From: Dolomedes plantarius
Taxonomy: Eukaryota > Arthropoda > Arachnida > Araneae > Dolomedidae
DNA length: 64,000 nt
Direction of reading: 5' to 3'
Assembly: GCA_907164885.2 (NCBI GenBank)
Contig: OU015501.1
Coordinates: 64,219,693 to 64,283,692 of the forward strand
Below the pieces are notes generated by a model, which did no database searches, was not told the DNA's origin, and was given only the letters and a program-made list of their open reading frames with translations. The position numbers were made by a program, and so were the translations under genes. Below, piece by piece: positions 39,231-53,480 of the stretch (its first letter is position 1; every line of letters begins with the position of its first letter).

Positions 39231-42099
39231 CCAAAAATGTTTGTGACAGTAAATAATTGTAATTCAATTATTGAACTATAGATTGCTTCAGACGTTTGTA
39301 AAAAAGGTATCTAAATCCAGAAAAATATACTAGATTGGATACTAATGATCGGGCCAGAAATTGTAGCTCTTCACTAGGCTAGGAACATTAGTTCTGAATG
39401 TTCCCCGCATTATTGTGGATTTGAATGTCTTTACTTAGGTATTTATTATTTTTCATGTAAGTCATTTATTATAGTCGTTTCCGGTTATGTGAAATGCTAT
39501 ACTTATTTACCCTAAACTGGTAACCAATTTTCTTTAGTATTGTGCATTAAAAAGTCTAAATGTACATTATTTATTGCACATCAGCTCAATTGAAAACTCC
39601 AAAAATATGTCATTGAATTCATGTTTTATGATTTTTTTTCTTTTATCATTTCTAAACTTAAATTATAATGAAAAGAACGCTTAAAATACAGGCATTTAAT
39701 ACATGATGGCTTTCAATACGTTAATCGAAATTCTGAAAATAATTTATCTCCAAAAATGTAAGGAAATTCCTAGTATTAAGTCAAAACGTTTGATGCTAGT
39801 ATTATTAAAATTCATAATTTTAGAGCTAAACTTTCAGATACAGAATTCTTCAAGTTAATCTCAACAGAGAAATATGAATCGATACTTCATTCACATTATT
39901 TCAAAGGAATTCTATTTTAATAGCTCCTATTTTGCATGAACGTACTGCATTTTAAAAGCTAAAAGATAATGAATTTTAAAGCATAGAGTTAAAGTATAAA
40001 TGCTTTGAAACAGGTTTCGTCTGAGAAAAAAAATATTTTTAGCTAAATTAGAAAACAATGCCATGTATTTTCAAAGAATTCATGTGATTTGATTCAGTAA
40101 ATTTCTCCTCAAGAATGTCTTAAATTTAAAAAGTAGCCAAGGATAGTTTTTATTCTAATGCTATTTATATTCCTATTAAACACCTGCATATTTCTTTCTT
40201 TCTTATACTTATTATTTATTGCGATAATTTGCTGCCACTGGAGGTTACAAAAAAATTGTAATGCCTGTTTCTCATTTTAAGCATTTACTGAGACATTTTG
40301 TTTGTGTTTGTTCCTAATCTTTTTTATGTTTTTAGTAACATTTTTAGTTACTGACACATATCTTTTCCTTTGAAGGAATTACTTCTTTCAGGATTCGATT
40401 GATTTAATTAAGGATATTTCTCTTTCGGTGGTGCTCGTATCCATAATTGCATCACGGAGCCATTATTAGAGTGACAGTGATACCAAGCTTTTGGATAAAA
40501 AGAAAATTAGTGTGGCATATAAGATGTTTTATCATTTATTTTTATATGTACAAAATATGTCTGCCACATTTTAAAATTTTCATTAGAAATGGCGCAGGAA
40601 TAGAAAAGAAATTTTTATGAATCTAAACATTACATAAACTGAAATCTTAAATAAGCATTATTTTTTAGGCTGTTTTGGCTTATGAGAATTAAAAACGTAT
40701 CCTATTTAAAGTAGGAGCTTTTATATTATATTTAAATACATAAAAACTGACAAAATCCACAATAAGAATTTATAATCTTAGACCTTTTTACGATCTTTGA
40801 GTCCTTCACTGCCTTTATAATTGCGGAATACAGCATGAATCATCATATTTATGAACATATATCATAAAATTAGAATCACAAATGATTTGAAATGAAATAT
40901 ATTAAAATAATATTATAAAAGGATGAGTTTAATTCTATAAGTTAAATAATTACGCAAATTTTGTGAATAAAATGTAATTATGGGATAATTTCATGGGGCT
41001 ATTTTATTTATTTGACATATTTTTCTCTAATAAGGGAATCAATGCTTCTTTTAAACCTCACAATAAACTCTATAAATAAAAGTTCACTAACTTATTTGTT
41101 TACTCATTAAGATTTAAGCTTAAAAGTTAATATTAAATCTGTATTAGAAAGATTTAACGGGGAAAAAATAAATTTTACACTTTTAATCTCATGGTTTTAA
41201 GATTTTAAGATATTTCTCTTATGTGATAAGAGAATCTTTGAAAGTTTAGTCGTCTTGTTAATATTTTATTTTCCGTGGATAAGCTTTTATTGGGCATTAA
41301 ACCTTTTATCTGTGTTAAGGGCTACGTTACTGTATAAAAAATATACTTTTATTGACCTCGCATCGTAATGAAGACTTCATTATTTAATACAAATCTACTA
41401 TCTACGAGATGGCAGCAAATATTTCCTGGACAGTTTTACTTTTATAATAATTAAAGAAGGTGAATGCGTTTATAACAAACTCGATCGCATAGTAGAGCAT
41501 CTTCCTTTCATTGTGAAAATAGATTTTTTCTCTCACAGAATGCCCGTTGGGAGACTTTGGGAGATATATTCTTTTATATAAAACATCGATGTCATGTCTA
41601 AAACTCCAAGTAAACGTTCATTTTTTTCAGTGTTAAGGATAATAAATATGCCACTTAAATCTTATTACTTTACTAAGAGAATACGCTTCCTCGATCAAAA
41701 GTATTGGAGTGGTTTGAAAGGCTCATATGACAATAAAAATGTCAGGATGACACTCGAGTTAGGTGGGAAAGAACACTTCAAAATGCGAAAGATATAAAAC
41801 ATGAACGATCTCGAGATTTGAAAATGGTACCGAATATTGTGAGAACAGATCGATGTCAAACATTTCAACAGACTGCAGAAACTTTAGGTATTTTGTTTGG
41901 AAAATACCATACAATCCTAAGACAAGAGGGAATTCAATGTGCACAGAATTAGTCAAAACATTGTTCCCCGAAACATCCTTGACAAAGCTGACAAGGAACC
42001 TAGGCGTCTGTACGAAATTATTCGGTGGAAAAGGTGAACTATTTCTAGTTTCACCCTTAAACTAAACATCAGTTCTCAATTAGGATGGGTCCTAATCAC
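39231..42099. other. AT-rich sequence, nothing recognised
   Basis: No element recognised to about 41900. The stretch 41600-42100 contains weakly protein-like frames that may be the upstream, decayed part of the LINE below. Confidence 0.5.
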
Positions 42100-43237
42100 C
42101 CTAAGAGAACAAACACCGAACGAACACCTCAAAGAGTTAAGTAGGAGGTTTTTTTGCTTCCAATTGGTAGTTCAGCGTAAAATAGGGTGGCATCACATTC
42201 ATAGGCTTTTTTCAAAACACGAAATGTTTTATAGTATTCTTGATGGTCTGCAGATTGTAGGGTTCTTTTATTTAATGGCTTGCTTCAGAAGCTGCCTTTT
42301 ATTTCGAGAAGTAAAAGTCAACGAACAATTTCCAGATGACGAATGGACTGGAGTTTGTACAGATGGGTCTCGGGTTAAGACAGAGCGGGAGCTAGTGTCT
42401 ACAGTACACTATTTTCCTAGAGTGCCCGTGTCGACCGATATTGGTCCAATTATGATACCGAGATCTTCGAAATTCATTTAGCTCTAGAAAACTTAAAAAC
42501 CAAAATGAATATGTTATTTTTGTTGATTGTATATCTGTCATCCAAGCCGTCATGGGAAAATCACTGCTCTGAGACTATGGTCTTACCTGAAATCAAGCAA
42601 AACCTGAACCTTTATAGAGGTATGAAGAAAAATTATTGTCTTTCAGTGGATTCCATCGCATGTCGGTATTGAAAGAAATGAACAGAAGATTTACTTGCAA
42701 AAACAAAACCCGCATTCAGAACGATATTATACCGGTGACACCATATACACTCAAAAGACACGTTTTTGAAAAATTTAGAGTAACACCGATATGATGGGGA
42801 AATTGAAAGGTAAAACCTGTGAGAACATTTCAAGACTATTGGAAATCGTATAGCCACAAACCCCGCAAGGAGGCAGTAGCAAATTTCAGGCTACAGACTC
42901 GACATGACTGCTTGGCAAAACATCTGTTCAAAATCAGTATATTTCTTACCAACGTTTGCCTGATCTGCAGGGCAGGTGTTATGAAGTCGGATCACCTTCT
43001 AACTTGCCATGGACTTAACAGAATCTCCCAGAGAAACGGAGACAGCAGCAAATTGTATTGGGATGCAAGGACCAGTATGAACTCTCTTTGTGACTGAAAT
43101 TTTTAATTGTGTATATTTTCTAGTTTGTGTCTAGTTTATATTGTTGTTTTGTTTTGATTCCTGATCCTTTGTAATGTTGTGGGCTGTCTGAACTGTACGG
43201 ATTAATTTCCGGAATAAAGCCATTTGTAACAATATAA
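42100..43237 (+). pseudogene. Second LINE remnant: RNase H domain and C-terminal tail
   Basis: Frame pieces give WTGVCTDGSR (RNase H first acid, near 42348), VIFVDCISVIQAVMGKS (degenerate second motif), FQWIPSHVGIERNE (near 42645), then a tail open at 42819-43097 with AVANFRLQTRHDCLAKHLFK and CLICRAGVMKSDHLLTCHGL, a CCHC-like knuckle. After the stop a 3' UTR ends near GGAATAAAGCC (43211-43221), a plausible polyadenylation signal. It is the same general LINE type as 5.3-7.2 kb but only distantly similar, so these are separate subfamilies or old copies. The RT domain is missing or unreadable. Confidence 0.8.
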
Positions 43238-46200
43238 AGTAAAAGTTGTAGGGCGTCTAACCTCGTTTTCTCTCTATTAGTTTTAAATACAAATATAATC
43301 ATATTCGTAACGATGACACATTAGTAAAACCATCTAACATTGTGACAAATATACATGTCTACTGCGAGACGCATGCTGCTAACAATCGTGTCTCAGGAAG
43401 AGTCTGTTAATATGATACTGACATTATGAGTCCACACCAGCAGGTGTTACAATCAGCAAGGAGGACTTTGTGCGGGTTTAGTAGCGTTTAAGAGACGCAG
43501 TGCACGTTACGAGCTCAGAAAACTTCGAAGATAAAGACTGGGTACTCGAAAACAGTAATGATCTCTTACACCATTCTATTTTTAAATCTCTGTAAAACAA
43601 GCACTGTGTTATCTATATTACCCCAGATCTTTCCGATTTCAATTTTTCCCCGAAATTAGGAATAAATTCTTAAAGGAACATCTACTCAATAAAAATACAC
43701 TACAAAGAGCAACGAATGATGTCATAGATATGGCTCCAGATATGTTGTAAACGTTTTCACATGCACTAGTACAACGGAGAAAAAATAACAATTTAAAGAT
43801 GGATATATTTAAAATATTTTAATATACCAAAAATTGGCAGAGTGCTGGAGAAAAAAATAAGCAAAGTATCTTACCCTTTCATATATTAAGCAAAATGTCT
43901 TACCCTTTCATATAGACAAAACTTATACAACTTCTTACTGAGATTTAAATGGTTTATACCCCTTATACACATAATTAACGTCTACTGTATAATTATTTAC
44001 CCGTTATAGGACTTCATTAATTCCTTACTTGACAATCTGTATTGCCTCATAAAGTTGTAATAAGTATAAACCTGTAGAGAATGCAGTTCATTAAAATGCA
44101 AATTCATTAGTGTCAAAAATTTGACTCATAATTTTTGCAGAGGTGAAGTAATTCCGATGGGTGCCTATGCACTATACAGAAAAAGTAAGCGTTTGTCCAG
44201 ATCGTGTGTTAAGGGAGCAACTCTGAGAGAGCTTGTATTTACCGTATATATTAAAAGATTGCGGGTGATAATATACGTTTTTATGGATTTAGATAATTAG
44301 TTACTTGGTCTCTTTAAAATGGATTATTTTATATCTCCATATTTAACCGTTTCACTCTGCCGTTGCAAGTAGAAACACAAAGTAATTTACTATAGTTTTA
44401 TACTTTTCCTTTAATTTTTCAGTTTTGCGTTTTTGCTAAATTAAGAATGAATAGATTATATATAAAAAATTTAGAGCGAGAAAACATGAATCACAGGAAT
44501 ATCGAAATACAGCTATTTTTTCCAGATCTTTTAAAAACAGAAATACTAAATGGGTGCATGTATTTCAAAGTATTTAATTAAATTGAGGTATGTTAAATGC
44601 ATGTTATAAAAATGTACTTTTAAACAAAATTACAAAACTAGACTATTTACTCACAAGATCTATCTTGCCAAAGCATATTTTTAGCAGAAATTTTACGATT
44701 TTGAATTACTGTTTATTTGAATCTATATAGAATTTCACAGTTTAAAAGCTTTTTACATCTAAAGTAATAATTGAAAAATCAGTATTTTATTATATTTAAC
44801 TTTTTCCCCTTGAAGCATATATTATGTCGCTTTTTATTTCACGTTATTACAGTAGAATCCTTAATATTCTAAAGAATTAAGAGTTAATTAATTTTTTAGT
44901 TATTATGTTACACCGACGCATATACGTCATATGAAGAAAACAAAACCCGAAAAATGAAAAATTGTATTTAAAATATTTATTGAATATAAATAAATTAATC
45001 TATATAGAAGCCACTTTATGTAATGTTTAGAGTGTCTAAGGGAAAAATTTTCAAGACAACCATTTCAGCAACAGTCTGCGACATAAATTGCATAGTCGTT
45101 AAAGCTTACATTATTTACGTGTGTTAAAATAATAGATTATTATACAGTTTCAGCCAGGTTTGATGAAGATTAATTTCAAGCATAAATTATGAAAGCTCAA
45201 AAAGTGCCTTGCATTTGATATTTATGAGTCATGCATGTAAATGACACGGAAAAATTAATTGTTTTAATAATCAATGAATTTTATTTTCGCACTTTGTTTG
45301 AACAGATTTCTGTTTTCTCTTCACACACTTTTAACAGAAAGGATATAAATTGTGAAACGATGTCACATATCTGCAAAGGGTTGACCAAAAAGTTTTTTGA
45401 GATATGCAAAATAAAGCGTTCCTCAATATTTAAAATATGCGGAAACACGCTTGTAAAAGGCGAAATGTATATTTTATATGCTAGCATTGATAACTAATAC
45501 AACAATATAATTTATCAAAGGAAACTTTTTTTAGAAACTATGTAATTGCTCGAGAAGTAATTGTTTTGGTATCATACCCTGTAGAAGATCATATAAGACA
45601 ATTTTACGTTTTTGTCGTAAAAAATACAGAACATTACACGTGTATATTTAAGAAATACATTTTTTATTTTTGAATCGAAAATCATGACACGGAAGTTATT
45701 ATATAGATGATATCAAATTTTAAAATCTATATATAAGCATCTTGAATTCCTCATTGAATCTGACATATGTCATACTACCTATTGTCTACTGATTTGCTGT
45801 TTGACATTAAGAACATTAGATGTCGTAGTTTTTCTAAATTCAGTCTGGATATTTCCTCAATGGCTGTCCAAAAATATCAAGACCAATACTAATTCTTTTA
45901 TAGATAACTTAAATTTAACTAGGCACTAAAAGATTAAAAATTCTTTAACAGACAGAAAAGGTTCATTTGAATATACAAATAGAAAGTCTTAAAAACGTGT
46001 TTTTAAAAGCTGTAAATTTGAAGTTGTTAGTAAAGAAAATTAATGTGAAGATTACTGCTTCTTCTCAGAGTTCAGTGTCCTTTGTAATTTGGATCTCACG
46101 TTGGAGAATTTAATTCACATAAATAGCATGGCGTCCTAGGATACTTAGTTAAAAAAATTGTTTAAAAATTTTGAGAATTGAAATTTGCATTAATATGCCA

Positions 46201-47254
46201 TTGGAAAGAGCTCATTTCTATAAATATGAATTTTTGCAAAATATATTGAACAAGAAAATTCCATCTAGAAATATTTTCACCAAAACCTGCTAATTCAAAC
46301 TGAGATCATGAAATAATTTCATGCAAGTTTCGATCATTCTTGACGATAAATCCTATTGGTATTTTTTAAGCTCAGAATGAGTGTTTACCTCTATAACTAT
46401 CTTTGTTGTTTAAATTTGGAAAATGCACAGTCCTATTAATTTTATAAAAAAATGTGGATTTTAAATCTCTAAAACTATTTTAAAATCTTGAAGTAAGCCA
46501 GTAAGCATTTTAATACAGCCAAAAGCAATTTTATAAAAAATTATTTAAAATATTTTATTAAAAGTCCCAGATACTCAAAATATTTTCTCTGTACCTCAAG
46601 ATTCCTTTGAATAAATTTTGGGAAACACTGATTTAATCACTTTTATGAACATGGTAAATATTTGAATTGAAAAGAAAAGGATATCATAATTTAAATATTG
46701 ATTTTATCCTTATCTTCCATCTATAACAATATTTCACTAAAATTTTCTTTTGCTTTATATATTTTAAAGCTTTTTTTTTACTCTTTTGAAGAAATTTTAG
46801 AACTTATAAACTACAGTGCATATGAGTTAAATACTTTGCTCTAATAATGAAGTAGTTAAATTATCGAATACTTGCAATATTCATTCGTAAAGTTTTTAGT
46901 CCAAAGAAAAGAAAGGTTAAGCTGTATTTTATATGGACATTGAAATTCCAAAATTAAAATAGTAGTACATGACATCTTATTCAAATTTTAAATAAATGAA
47001 AATAATGGAAAACTTTTTGAAAGACTGAGAAAGCGGTATTCGGGTAAATTTACATTTTGAGTTTAAAATTTAAACAACATAATTTAATCAACAATTTAGC
47101 ACCTACTTTATGAAATTTAATACTTTCAGTTGGTTCTAAAGGTCTTTTAAAACACAGCAATATCCAAATTGACCATCAAGGGCACTAATAATTGAAACAA
47201 CAAGGAGAGGGTCTGGGGAAACTGTAACGTATTATTTGCACTGTTATTAATACG
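43238..47254. other. AT-rich sequence; possible mariner trace near 43.6 kb
   Basis: Mostly anonymous. Around 43620-43740 a plus-strand frame (PDLSDFNF then FPKLRNKFLKEHL after a shift) faintly resembles the mariner motif with the third catalytic Asp, but nothing supports it on either side. No other features. Confidence 0.4.
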
Positions 47255-47365
47255 ACTGTTGTTGTTGCTTATGCCCCTTGACCGACATGTAACATCAGGT
47301 CAAGTCCCGAAGGATATGGGATGAAGGTGCGGCTCCGGTTTCGAATACGGCTGAAACACAGACGC
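47255..47365 (-). repeat. SINE 3' part
   Basis: The minus strand has AAACCGGAGCCGCAC, a tail hairpin CTTGACC...GGTCAAG, GGGGCATAAGCAACAACAAC. It corresponds to the last third of the SINE at 22690-23055; the head is missing (5'-truncated). Confidence 0.7.
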
Positions 47366-47502
47366 CAAATATTCCGTAGATCGAAGGTAGAATATACTTC
47401 TGTTGTTCGAAACCTTGGTGGTGGATTCTCTTTTCATAAAATTCAGTGGAATGGAAGCATTTGATGGGAGTATGGTGGTAGAGGATAGAACAATGAAAAA
47501 AA

Positions 47503-47587
47503 AATTTCAGATAGTCTCTTCTAACGAAACTACCACAGGTTATTAACGTAGATTACTTATCGTTGCTTATTGTCTCTTTTGTATATA

Positions 47588-47641
<54 letters not shown>

Positions 47642-47674
47642 ACGTTATTTATATATGTATCTATTTATATGTAC

Positions 47675-47731
<57 letters not shown>

Positions 47732-47900
47732 AAATTTAGACGCATTTTGGTACCTTTCTGTTCAACTGTTTACTGCTTGCCCAAGCGATACAGACTGGGT
47801 TTGGCACGCTGACAAAATTATAACTCGCGAATCAGGAAATATGGAATTTTGCATTCCGGAGGATCGTTATGGAGGAACTCAATCCTTCATTAAAACAGGG
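47503..47900 (+). repeat. Dispersed repeat 'M', copy 2, with central (TA)n expansion
   Basis: The left segment (to ~47575) and right segment (from ~47735) match copy 1 at 20.1 kb. Between them lie two TA tracts (47585-47638 and 47676-47717) and a TG run. The right segment keeps CAAGCGATACAGACTGGGTT exactly. The open frame through the TA tract is an artefact. Confidence 0.75.
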
Positions 47901-48344
47901 AAAATTTAACTACCATGAAAATTATTTTTATATGAAAGATACGTAAAGAAAATGTATGCCGATGTTATACAAAAACTTAACTCTTTCGATTGGATTGAAA
48001 ATCCTAGTCACTTGTATATTCCCTGGCTATGTGCCGTTTTTAAGTCATGAAACGTAAATCCGCGAAAATTTTCTTTAAAAAAGATAGAATTATGTCCATT
48101 AAAAGATGCTCTCTTATACACTTACTAAACAGCTATTGTTAAATTCAAATATTTTGCTATGCATTTAATTTTTTACAGATATTACAAAGTTACTATTCAG
48201 GATTTCCAGATAAACTTAATATCTGCAAATTTTCAGTTTTGAGTATGTAAATGAAGGAAGATTTCAGCTAAATTTCCACATTGAATAAATAATAAATATT
48301 TTATGAAGGAAACTAAAACTATTTAATATATAAATAATACAACT
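47901..48344. other. AT-rich sequence, nothing recognised
   Basis: No feature identified. Confidence 0.5.
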
Positions 48345-48790
48345 GTCGTGTCTGCCGGGTCACCCCTTTTTGTCTTGTCCCTCTACTCTCTTCTCAAGGA
48401 GGCAGGGGGGTAGGGCAATGACCCCGGCTCGATAAGGGATTCGAGATTGTTGACGGTGCCCCGTGCAGAAGGCAGAGGGTCGTCAGATACTGTGGTGACC
48501 CACGCGAGAGAAGGCGTGTGGCGTTTGGTTTTCTGTTGTTGGCTCTTGAGAGAGTCGAGCAGACGAATAAAGTGCGTGGATGTATTGAGACTCCGAAGAC
48601 GCAATAGGCCTTGTTAGATAGCAGTCAGAATCTAGATGACTGACCTGGTTAGCTATTTGTATATAGTGCTGTAAAATAAGTTTGTAGATAAATTAGTGTT
48701 GTGTTTGTGCTTGCGAAAGAAAATAAAACTTTGAATATTCACTGGTATGGTACTGAACTTTATGCTGTGAAAATTTACTTGTGTACCATT
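48345..48790 (+). mobile_element. Candidate LTR fragment
   Basis: A GC-rich block beginning TGTCGTGTCTGCCGGGTCAC runs through a TATA-like TTGTATATAGTGC near 48655 and an AATAAAAC signal near 48722, the order expected of U3, R and U5. No target duplication or matching second LTR was found and the right end is uncertain. The small minus-strand open frame at 48383-48604 has no recognisable product. Confidence 0.35.
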
Positions 48791-49559
48791 GCATACGTCG
48801 AATTACGAAACGAACCAAAGTGAACCCATGGAAGTGAAGAGGGTTTGATACTATTTAAATATAGAAAAACGATGCGCCATGTTCATTGTAAATGGATTAA
48901 TTTTTATGGCAAATATATTCAAACTCTCATAGACCAGAAAGACAAATAAATGTCTGGCACGAAACATAAAAGTTAGCCTTTCGCTAATGAATGCTGTAAT
49001 TAATGCGTCTTCCAAGGGAATTTGTACTTCGAATTACCTAATTGATTACCATTGATATAAACCTCGAGATTCTGTTAACGTGATTACCTTTTTTATATGT
49101 TAATTGTTTTAGCTAAGGATCCTGAACACAACATAATTGCCAATCTTAAAGCATTTTTTCTTAGTTCCTAATAGTAGTACATACGACTAAAAATTGTGAT
49201 TGGAAAAGATGTTGAAATTTCATTATATAAAATCATTTAAAAAATTTTGTTTCAGAATTTTTTCTAATAATTTTCGTAAAGAAGAAAAAAAAATGAAACA
49301 TTGCTTGATTATGAGAAAAATCTATTTATTATTCTTAATAAAGAAAATATACCCATGATTTCAATTTCAGCAAATTTTTAGCTGAAAGCGTATATCTGAG
49401 AATGAGTCGCTTCAAAAAAATTTCATTTTATAGTTTATACAAATTTTGTTCATAATATGCATGCTCGCACATAAACAGATAAGTGGAAAAGTATTTAGAA
49501 CCACTTCGTTTATTACAAATCTCTTTTAAACTGTCTTAACCATTGAGATTTGATTAGAA
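48791..49559. other. AT-rich sequence, nothing recognised
   Basis: No feature identified. Confidence 0.5.
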
Positions 49560-50044
49560 AAACTTGGATAACATTCCAAAAATGCTAGAGCACTTCCAAA
49601 TCGTTGCCCTTTCTGTTGGTTTAGTCAATAGACGAGACGATCTCGCCTATTGTAGCACGTCTGTTTTGAAGAATGAGTTCATTCACGCGCGCAACGTTCT
49701 CATCTGTCGTAGAAATTGAAGAAACTTATTGCGATATCTGTACGGCCATTCACGAATGATAGATAACACTTGGCGATAGCTTGGAGCCTTGTTGCGTTAT
49801 CACCGTACACTTCATGCAACTGCCGATAAATGTCAGTTCAGTCACAACCTTCTCCCACAGGAAGCGGATTAATGCACGCACTTGAAATTTGGACGCAACT
49901 AGCAGCTGCCGACACATTCACGTCTGATTAGCAAGCGAACTAAAACTGTCATGTCGAAGCCGCTACTGCACCTGCCATAGCACCTGATGCTTTGTGTTGA
50001 CACCAAATTTCAACGAAAAGTCTCTTTTACCGAGAATTATACGG

Positions 50045-50045
<1 letters not shown>
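49560..50045 (-). mobile_element. Partial mariner, same family as 9.65-10.81 kb
   Basis: The reverse complement aligns with the first ~500 bp of the mariner at 9649 (shared strings include GCTATGGCAGGT, GTGAATGAAC and CATTCTTCAAAACAGACGTG). It covers the sub-TIR region and N-terminal coding part (QLHEVYGDNA readable); everything downstream is absent, and the outermost ~30 bases of the TIR are replaced by the (TA)n tract at 50047. Many frame breaks. Confidence 0.75.
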
Positions 50046-50046
<1 letters not shown>

Positions 50047-50115
<69 letters not shown>

Positions 50116-50155
50116 TGTATATATATATATATACACACACACACATAAATATATA
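50047..50155. repeat. (TA)n with GTATA and (AC)n interruptions
   Basis: Long TA tract between the partial mariner and the next TIR element, ending at that element's TA target site. Confidence 0.95.
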
Positions 50156-50351
50156 TACAGGGTGTCCCAAAACGACCGCAAAAACTCTGCACAGCTAGAT
50201 TCCTCGTTGGGAGTACATAAAAACTGCCCAAAGAAGCGTTCCTGTACGATCCATAGTTTACGAGAAAAATACGAAAAACAAAGTATGACGTCACTGCCGG
50301 TGCAAGAAAGAAACACTTTATTGAACATATCAACAGCATGAACAATTTAAA

Positions 50352-50648
50352 GTAGATGTTCAAAGTGTCCGCCGTGCATGTCGAGGCAGGGTTGAGCACG
50401 TCGTGGAATGGACGTGCACACGTCCATTCCAAGCTGCAACGTGTCATCACACGTTGCAGCATCGCGGGGTCCAGCCTACGGATGACGTTGACATCGGGAG
50501 GACGGCGGGACGGATATCGAAGGGCATACTCCCTAGCAGTTCGTAAGACATTTCCATTACATCGGCCGTACATCAAGTACATGTCGCAGTAGTCACGAAC
50601 GGAGTACATGGCCACCATACGAAGACTACCGGTAGCTGCAAGATGCAA
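50352..50648 (-). pseudogene. Transposase remnant with DUF4817-like N-terminal HTH
   Basis: The N-terminus reads MVAMYSVRDYCDMYLMYGRC, then NVLRTAREYALRYPSRRPPD and VNVIRRL, the pattern of the DUF4817 helix-turn-helix found at the head of arthropod Tc3-like transposases. The frame then jumps, in a different phase, to CTSIPRRAQPCLDMHGGHFE followed by HLL and a stop, the usual C-terminus of such proteins. The DDE core is missing. The junction coincides with two adjacent hairpins (50405-50460). Such a product could bind DNA but not cut. Assignment is from the motif pattern. Confidence 0.75.
50405..50460. repeat. Two back-to-back hairpins at a deletion joint
   Basis: Hairpin 1: GGAATGGACGTG against CACGTCCATTCC with a 2-nt loop (50405-50430). 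Hairpin 2: GCTGCAACGTG against CACGTTGCAGC with a 6-nt loop (50433-50460). They lie where the transposase core is missing. Confidence 0.9.
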
Positions 50649-50942
50649 CTTTTTAAATACCAGTTCAACGGCGGCTTAACGTTATTCCATGGCTCACGCG
50701 TATGCATGACGCGATATGCGCGGCGAACGTTTTAAACATTACTGTCTGGAAAGATATGCAAATATTGTTGTTGATATGTCCAATAAAGTGTTTTTTCTTG
50801 CACCGGCAGTGACGTCATACTTTGTTTTTCGTATTTTTCTCGTAAACTATGGATCGTACAGAAACGCTTCTTTGGGCAGTTTTTATGTACTCCCAACGAG
50901 GAATCTAGCTGTGCAGAGTTTATGCGGTCGTTTTGGGACACC

Positions 50943-50945
<3 letters not shown>

Positions 50946-51035
<90 letters not shown>
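50946..51035. repeat. (TA)n microsatellite
   Basis: About 45 TA units, continuous with the right TA of the DUF4817-type element and the start of the Tc1 fragment. Confidence 0.97.
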
Positions 51036-51038
<3 letters not shown>

Positions 51039-51476
51039 CTTCGGATGACAGTGCTTCCTACGTTGTGGCAGTTTTACGGGTTGATCCCATGTTACTTCTA
51101 GGACAACAACGCTAGCTGTAATGTTGCTAGGTCCACCATGGATTGGTATGGTGACAATAGATTGGTATGGTTAACCTAATGGACTGGCCTGCAGATTCCA
51201 GATCTGAACCCTATCGAGAACCTCTTGGACGAGTTGGATTGTCGAATTAAGAGGTTCATCAATCGTCCAAAATCGGTGAAGGAACTTACATGTCATCTCC
51301 GAGCCAAGTGGAAGAAAATACCACTAGCCGTCATACAAGAACTTATGGAAAATTTGCCCCGGAGGGTTGAGGCTGTAATTGTCTCTCGGGAAGGCTCTAC
51401 CAAATATTGAATATGAATAAGTTTTGTTTTTCTTTTTAATCACACATGTCCAAATACTTATTGGTAGATAGTATAT
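51036..51476 (+). mobile_element. 5'-truncated Tc1 element, 3' end with TIR
   Basis: Holds a transposase C-terminus (51178-51409) followed by a Tc1-type right end reading TGTCCAAATACTTATTGGTA and TAGATAGTATA. The left TIR and most of the coding region are absent. A short duplication (GATTGGTATGGT, twice at 51139-51170) marks the broken left part. Confidence 0.7.
51178..51409 (+). pseudogene. Tc1 transposase C-terminal fragment
   Basis: The frame has DWPA, a small indel region, then DLNPIENL with the catalytic Glu, DELDCRIKRFINRPKSVKEL and PLAVIQELMENLPRRVEAVI, ending EGSTKY and TGA. The stretch from 51225 is open, so decay is mainly by 5' truncation. The two upstream catalytic Asp residues are missing. 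Confidence 0.8.
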
Positions 51477-51486
51477 ATATATATAT

Positions 51487-51660
51487 ATGCAGTGGAATCT
51501 CGATCGATCGTTTTCGGATCCATCGTTTTTCCATATGTACCGTTCATTTTATCCAGTCCCAACGGTCATATTGCTTTGTTATGTTTCCGCATCTATCGTT
51601 ATCAATCAAATATCGTTCATTTCAATCGGTCCCTTGAAAAACGATAGATCGAGATTCCAC

Positions 51661-51662
<2 letters not shown>
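51487..51662. mobile_element. Short TIR MITE, pogo/Tigger-like ends, inside (TA)n
   Basis: CAGTGGAATCTCGATCGATC at the left pairs with GATCGAGATTCCAC at the right, and TCGTTTT(T)C follows inward on both sides. About 170 bp, non-coding, with TA repeats on both flanks. CAGTGGAA-type ends with CTCG are common in pogo/Tigger elements, so a pogo-type enzyme may have moved it. The right end lacks the outermost CA. Confidence 0.7.
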
Positions 51663-53029
<1,367 letters not shown>

Positions 53030-53449
53030 TATATGTATGTATGGAGGGGAAGAATTTTAGTCCCTTGAATATAACACTTGGGGAGGTAGAGACATTAGCA
53101 GTTTCAAAATCAAAAGTATAAAAATTACTTTGACAGCCTAACCTTTGCAGTGCAAAATAAAATGAGATTAGAGGTGGTGTTACAATAGCGAAATTAAATA
53201 ACAAGGCCTATGCATACAGTTTTAGTTAAATGCTAAATAAACTCAAGTAGAATGATAGCTAAATTCAATGTTCTAATTTTTTTTCTAAAATTTCTACTTG
53301 AAACAATTAAAGGAATATTTAAGTCAGTCTTTTTTTAACGTAGAATATATATTTTTGTAAAGTTTAGAGGCATTTTAGACAGAGCACATAAAATAAGGAT
53401 GCTCATACTATGAAAGAGAACATAAAAATGTAATTAAATGAATATATAT

Positions 53450-53480
<31 letters not shown>

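Larger units (their letters stand above)
50156..50947 (-). mobile_element. Deleted DUF4817-type TIR element inside (TA)n
   Basis: Termini CAGGGTGTCCCAAAACGACC (50158) and the inverted match ending 50945 are flanked by TA. TIRs are ~180 bp (50158-50337 and 50766-50945) and differ at only a handful of positions, so the insertion is young or the TIRs were homogenised. The internal ~430 bp encodes only the two ends of a transposase. Both outer sides are (TA)n. Overlapping open frames that run into the TA tracts are artefacts. Confidence 0.9.

Noticed and set aside
43620..43740. Mariner transposase C-terminal trace (PDLSDFNF...FPKLRNKF)
   Set aside because: Needs a frameshift, has no supporting motif on either side and no TIR; too weak to annotate as an element.
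50049..51036. Long open frames through the (TA)n tracts (199, 121, 115 and 106 residues)
   Set aside because: The I/Y-alternating parts are dinucleotide-repeat translation; only the DUF4817-like segment at 50352-50648 is meaningful.
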